A stretch of 8,185 nt of DNA. It comes from an uncultured Bacteroidales bacterium. Its GTDB lineage: Bacteria; Bacteroidota; Bacteroidia; Bacteroidales; Paludibacteraceae. The stretch is taken from NCBI GenBank assembly GCA_937885465.1, contig CAKZZM010000123.1:1-8185 (forward strand), in the 5' to 3' direction. Positions 6,263 through 8,185 of this stretch are shown here, piece after piece; within the stretch, counting starts at the first letter, position 1, and every line of letters starts with the position of its first letter. The notes below the pieces were generated by a model that worked only from the letters and a program-made list of their open reading frames with translations, searched no databases and was not told the DNA's origin. The position numbers and the translations under genes were made by a program.

Positions 6263-8185
6263 ACTTGTATGTTTTTTATGATTATCAATTCGTTTGTATT
6301 ATCCATGCGTTCATATCGCATTTCATCGGCTATCTGCCGGATGAGACTGATTCCCATGCCGCCAACTTGCCGCTCTTCGACCGCACCTGCCTTGGTCTCA
6401 TACGCCGTCGGGTTAAAAGCCGCACCGTCGTCACGCAACTGAATGCTGAATGCTGATGCAGGTCTGACCAGGCTGATAGCCATCTCTATCTTGCTTGCCC
6501 CTGAATGCCGGATAATATTCACCACGGCTTCTTCGGCTGCCACTTCGAGCTTCTGGAGGGTATGTTTATCAATGCCCGCGCAGATACCGTATTCATGGAT
6601 TACACGGCGGAGCACCGGCCACTGGTCTTCATGGTTGGGCACACACAGCGTGACAGCTTGAACGGGAGTGAGTTTACGGATAGTCATCAGGGTGATATCG
6701 TCCGTTGGTTCAGCAGTACCGATATAGGCTTTTACTTGTTCTATCAACTCCTCGTGCTCGGACACTATTTCCGCCCAACGCTTCTTGCCCATCATCTGCC
6801 CTGCCTTGTTCCTTGCCTCGGTCACGCCGTCCGTATAAAGCACCAAACTCTCACCTTCGCCAACCATACATCCTTGTTCTACAAACGCATAATCACCCTT
6901 ATATCCAAGCGGAATATTCGGCTCGCACTCCAAAAACCTTTCACTTTTCACCTTTCCCCTTTCACCTTTCACCAATGGTGCGCAGTGTCCGGCATTGCAG
7001 TACAGCAACTCGCCGCTCGGGACATGCAATCGCCCTATGAAAGCCGTCACAAAAGTCAGAGACGGATTGTTCTCGCTCAGCACCGCATTCATCTCCTCCA
7101 TGATCTGTTTGGGCGAATGAGCGTGTGCCCCGATGGCACGGAACAGGTTGACGGTGGCACTCATGAACAGTGCTGCGGAGACTCCCTTACCGCTCACATC
7201 GCCGATGATAAACCACAGATAATCGCCATCTTGGCGGTAGTCATACAGATCTCCGCCCACTGCCTTCATCGGCAGCAGCGTCGCCTGTATTTCCACATCC
7301 CTCCTTTCATCTTTCACTTTCCCCCTTTCACCTTTCAATATTCCCATCTGAATGTCATGGGCAATCCTTAACTCATGCGCCATCACCTCTTTCTCCGTCT
7401 CTAAACGGGCGTTCTCCTTCTCATCGCGCATCAGCCGGCGGAACATCCACCATACTGCCACGATACCTAACACGAACACCGCGAGCGGAAGCCATATACC
7501 CCAGCGGATACTCGCCCATATATAACTGCGCGGCACCGCCATCACCATATCAATGTTCACCGGCTGTAGAGTGCGCCTGACGACCACTCTGTTCTTCTCA
7601 TTCCGCTGCGTTCCGCCGGATGTCAGTAGCGTGCCGTTCGAACTATACAATTGCAGCGCCGCTTCGTCAAATGGTCTGAACTGGTCTAACAACTGCTGCA
7701 GCCTCCGCACGCTAAAATCCAAGCCGATGATGCACACAACGTTGCCGTCCTTGTCCCGCACATCGTCTGAATAAGTGAAGATAGGCTCGTCAAAATCTTC
7801 GTCGAGGTAAGGTTGACTCCAGTAGCCTGTCTTACCGCTCTGCAGCGCACCGTCATACCACTCGCGGGTGAAATAATCGTGCCGCGCATCACCGAACATC
7901 ACCGACCGGATACTATCCTTCGCCCTGTACGATGTAGGGCAGTACCATTTGTCGTTCCCCTGAAGGCTGTAATAAGGCGGAAAGGCGACATAGCACGAGA
8001 ACAACTCCGGCATCCTTTTGACATACGAACGGGTCTCCGCCAGCAGGTCGGAGGGGGATTGCATCTCGTTTTGGATATAACCCTCCAACAGACCAACCGC
8101 TTCATACGCGTCATACAGCACGAAACGCACTTTCTCCTGCGCTACCTGCATCTCCAACTCCATACGTTCCTCCACATGTTGCAAT
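6259..8185 (-). CDS. Membrane sensor with SpoIIE-type PP2C phosphatase and RsbW-like kinase domain (N-terminus cut off)
   Basis: The frame is open at the window edge, so the true start is outside; residues below count from base 8184. Residues 1-220 are a Cache-like extracytoplasmic sensor with EWYDGAL, WSQPYLD, TYSDDVRDKDG and IIGLDFS. One membrane helix follows at about 228-248, then a charged helical linker ending in ELRIAHDIQMGIL, typical of SpoIIE/RsbU proteins. The PP2C phosphatase (about 290-503) keeps its acidic motifs: GGD (D312), GDVSGKG (D329), YTDGVTE (D452) and TDDIT (D495/D496). The C-terminal GHKL ATPase of the RsbW/SpoIIAB type (510-641) has EEAVVNIIRH (N556), DDG (585-587) and GGMG (608-611). 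A ligand outside the membrane presumably tunes dephosphorylation of the STAS protein, while the ATPase may phosphorylate or bind it. Two KGERGKVK inserts lie at 284-296 and 406-416. The stop TGA overlaps the STAS start. Confidence 0.92.
   Translation of the reverse strand, partial: LQHVEERMELEMQVAQEKVRFVLYDAYEAVGLLEGYIQNEMQSPSDLLAETRSYVKRMPELFSCYVAFPPYYSLQGNDKWYCPTSYRAKDSIRSVMFGDARHDYFTREWYDGALQSGKTGYWSQPYLDEDFDEPIFTYSDDVRDKDGNVVCIIGLDFSVRRLQQLLDQFRPFDEAALQLYSSNGTLLTSGGTQRNEKNRVVVRRTLQPVNIDMVMAVPRSYIWASIRWGIWLPLAVFVLGIVAVWWMFRRLMRDEKENARLETEKEVMAHELRIAHDIQMGILKGERGKVKDERRDVEIQATLLPMKAVGGDLYDYRQDGDYLWFIIGDVSGKGVSAALFMSATVNLFRAIGAHAHSPKQIMEEMNAVLSENNPSLTFVTAFIGRLHVPSGELLYCNAGHCAPLVKGERGKVKSERFLECEPNIPLGYKGDYAFVEQGCMVGEGESLVLYTDGVTEARNKAGQMMGKKRWAEIVSEHEELIEQVKAYIGTAEPTDDITLMTIRKLTPVQAVTLCVPNHEDQWPVLRRVIHEYGICAGIDKHTLQKLEVAAEEAVVNIIRHSGASKIEMAISLVRPASAFSIQLRDDGAAFNPTAYETKAGAVEERQVGGMGISLIRQIADEMRYERMDNTNELIIIKNIQV
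6937..6973 (-). repeat. In-frame purine-rich repeat (KGERGKVKSER), copy 1
   Basis: The plus strand is a run of CCTTTCACC-like units. On the coding strand it gives VKGERGKVKSER (residues 405-416 of the phosphatase) directly after the NAGHCAPL motif. It sits in a surface loop of the PP2C fold and does not break the frame. It closely resembles the copies at 7303-7336 and 2855-2887. Confidence 0.8.
7303..7336 (-). repeat. In-frame purine-rich repeat (KGERGKVKDER), copy 2
   Basis: The same type of element as at 6937-6973. It encodes KGERGKVKDERRD (residues 284-296) between the linker helix and the first PP2C strand. Relatives usually have a short proline-rich segment here, so the repeat seems to have replaced or extended a tolerant linker. 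Confidence 0.8.

Noticed and set aside
6505..7371. A 288-codon plus-strand open frame opposite the phosphatase gene
   Set aside because: It is antisense to a well-supported PP2C/GHKL protein. It stays open partly because the pyrimidine-rich repeats (giving TFHLSPFTFH-like peptides) contain no stops on that strand. No recognisable domain.
8182..8184. TTG codon as the start of the sensor-phosphatase
   Set aside because: The frame is open to the window edge and the Cache domain would lack its N-terminal membrane helix, so the gene is simply truncated here.

Overview
The window reads as one minus-strand operon from a member of the Bacteroidota, most likely a gut- or host-associated Bacteroidales (Prevotella/Bacteroides-like). 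The grounds are A-rich translation leaders without Shine-Dalgarno sequences, in-frame KGERGKVK-type repeat insertions that I recall from Bacteroidales proteins, and the general style of the proteins. The genus is inference. Essentially the whole window is coding, and there is no gene-free stretch over 300 bases. No promoter, terminator, RNA gene, CRISPR array or transposase is visible.

Layout in transcription order (high to low coordinates). (1) 8184-6259: the C-terminal 641 residues of a membrane signalling protein cut by the window edge. It has an extracytoplasmic Cache-type sensor, one membrane helix, a SpoIIE/RsbU-type PP2C phosphatase and an RsbW/SpoIIAB-type serine-kinase ATPase domain on one chain. 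(2) 6262-5963: a 99-residue STAS protein of the RsbV/SpoIIAA anti-sigma-antagonist type with an intact candidate phospho-serine. Its start codon overlaps the stop of the previous gene (ATGA). (3) 5959-62: a 1965-residue nonribosomal peptide synthetase starting 3 bases after the STAS stop, with domain order A-T-C-A-T-R (adenylation, carrier, condensation, adenylation, carrier, terminal thioester reductase). (4) 41-1: the first 13 codons of another gene, 20 bases downstream, starting like a membrane or exported protein.

How they may work together: the synthetase should join two amino acids and release the dipeptide reductively as an aldehyde. Such an aldehyde normally cyclises to a dihydropyrazinone and oxidises to a pyrazinone, as for the A-T-C-A-T-R synthetase AusA of Staphylococcus aureus. 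Upstream sits a nearly complete partner-switching circuit (sensor-phosphatase, kinase and STAS protein) with no sigma factor in view. The tight packing suggests that an external signal and the making of a small metabolite are linked, but the regulatory target cannot be read from this window.

The most unusual points are the coupling of a partner-switch to a two-module reductase-terminated NRPS, a first adenylation domain about 40 residues shorter than the second before its ATP-binding loop, a near-identical DNA segment shared by the two adenylation domains, and repeated low-complexity inserts in the open frames of two genes.
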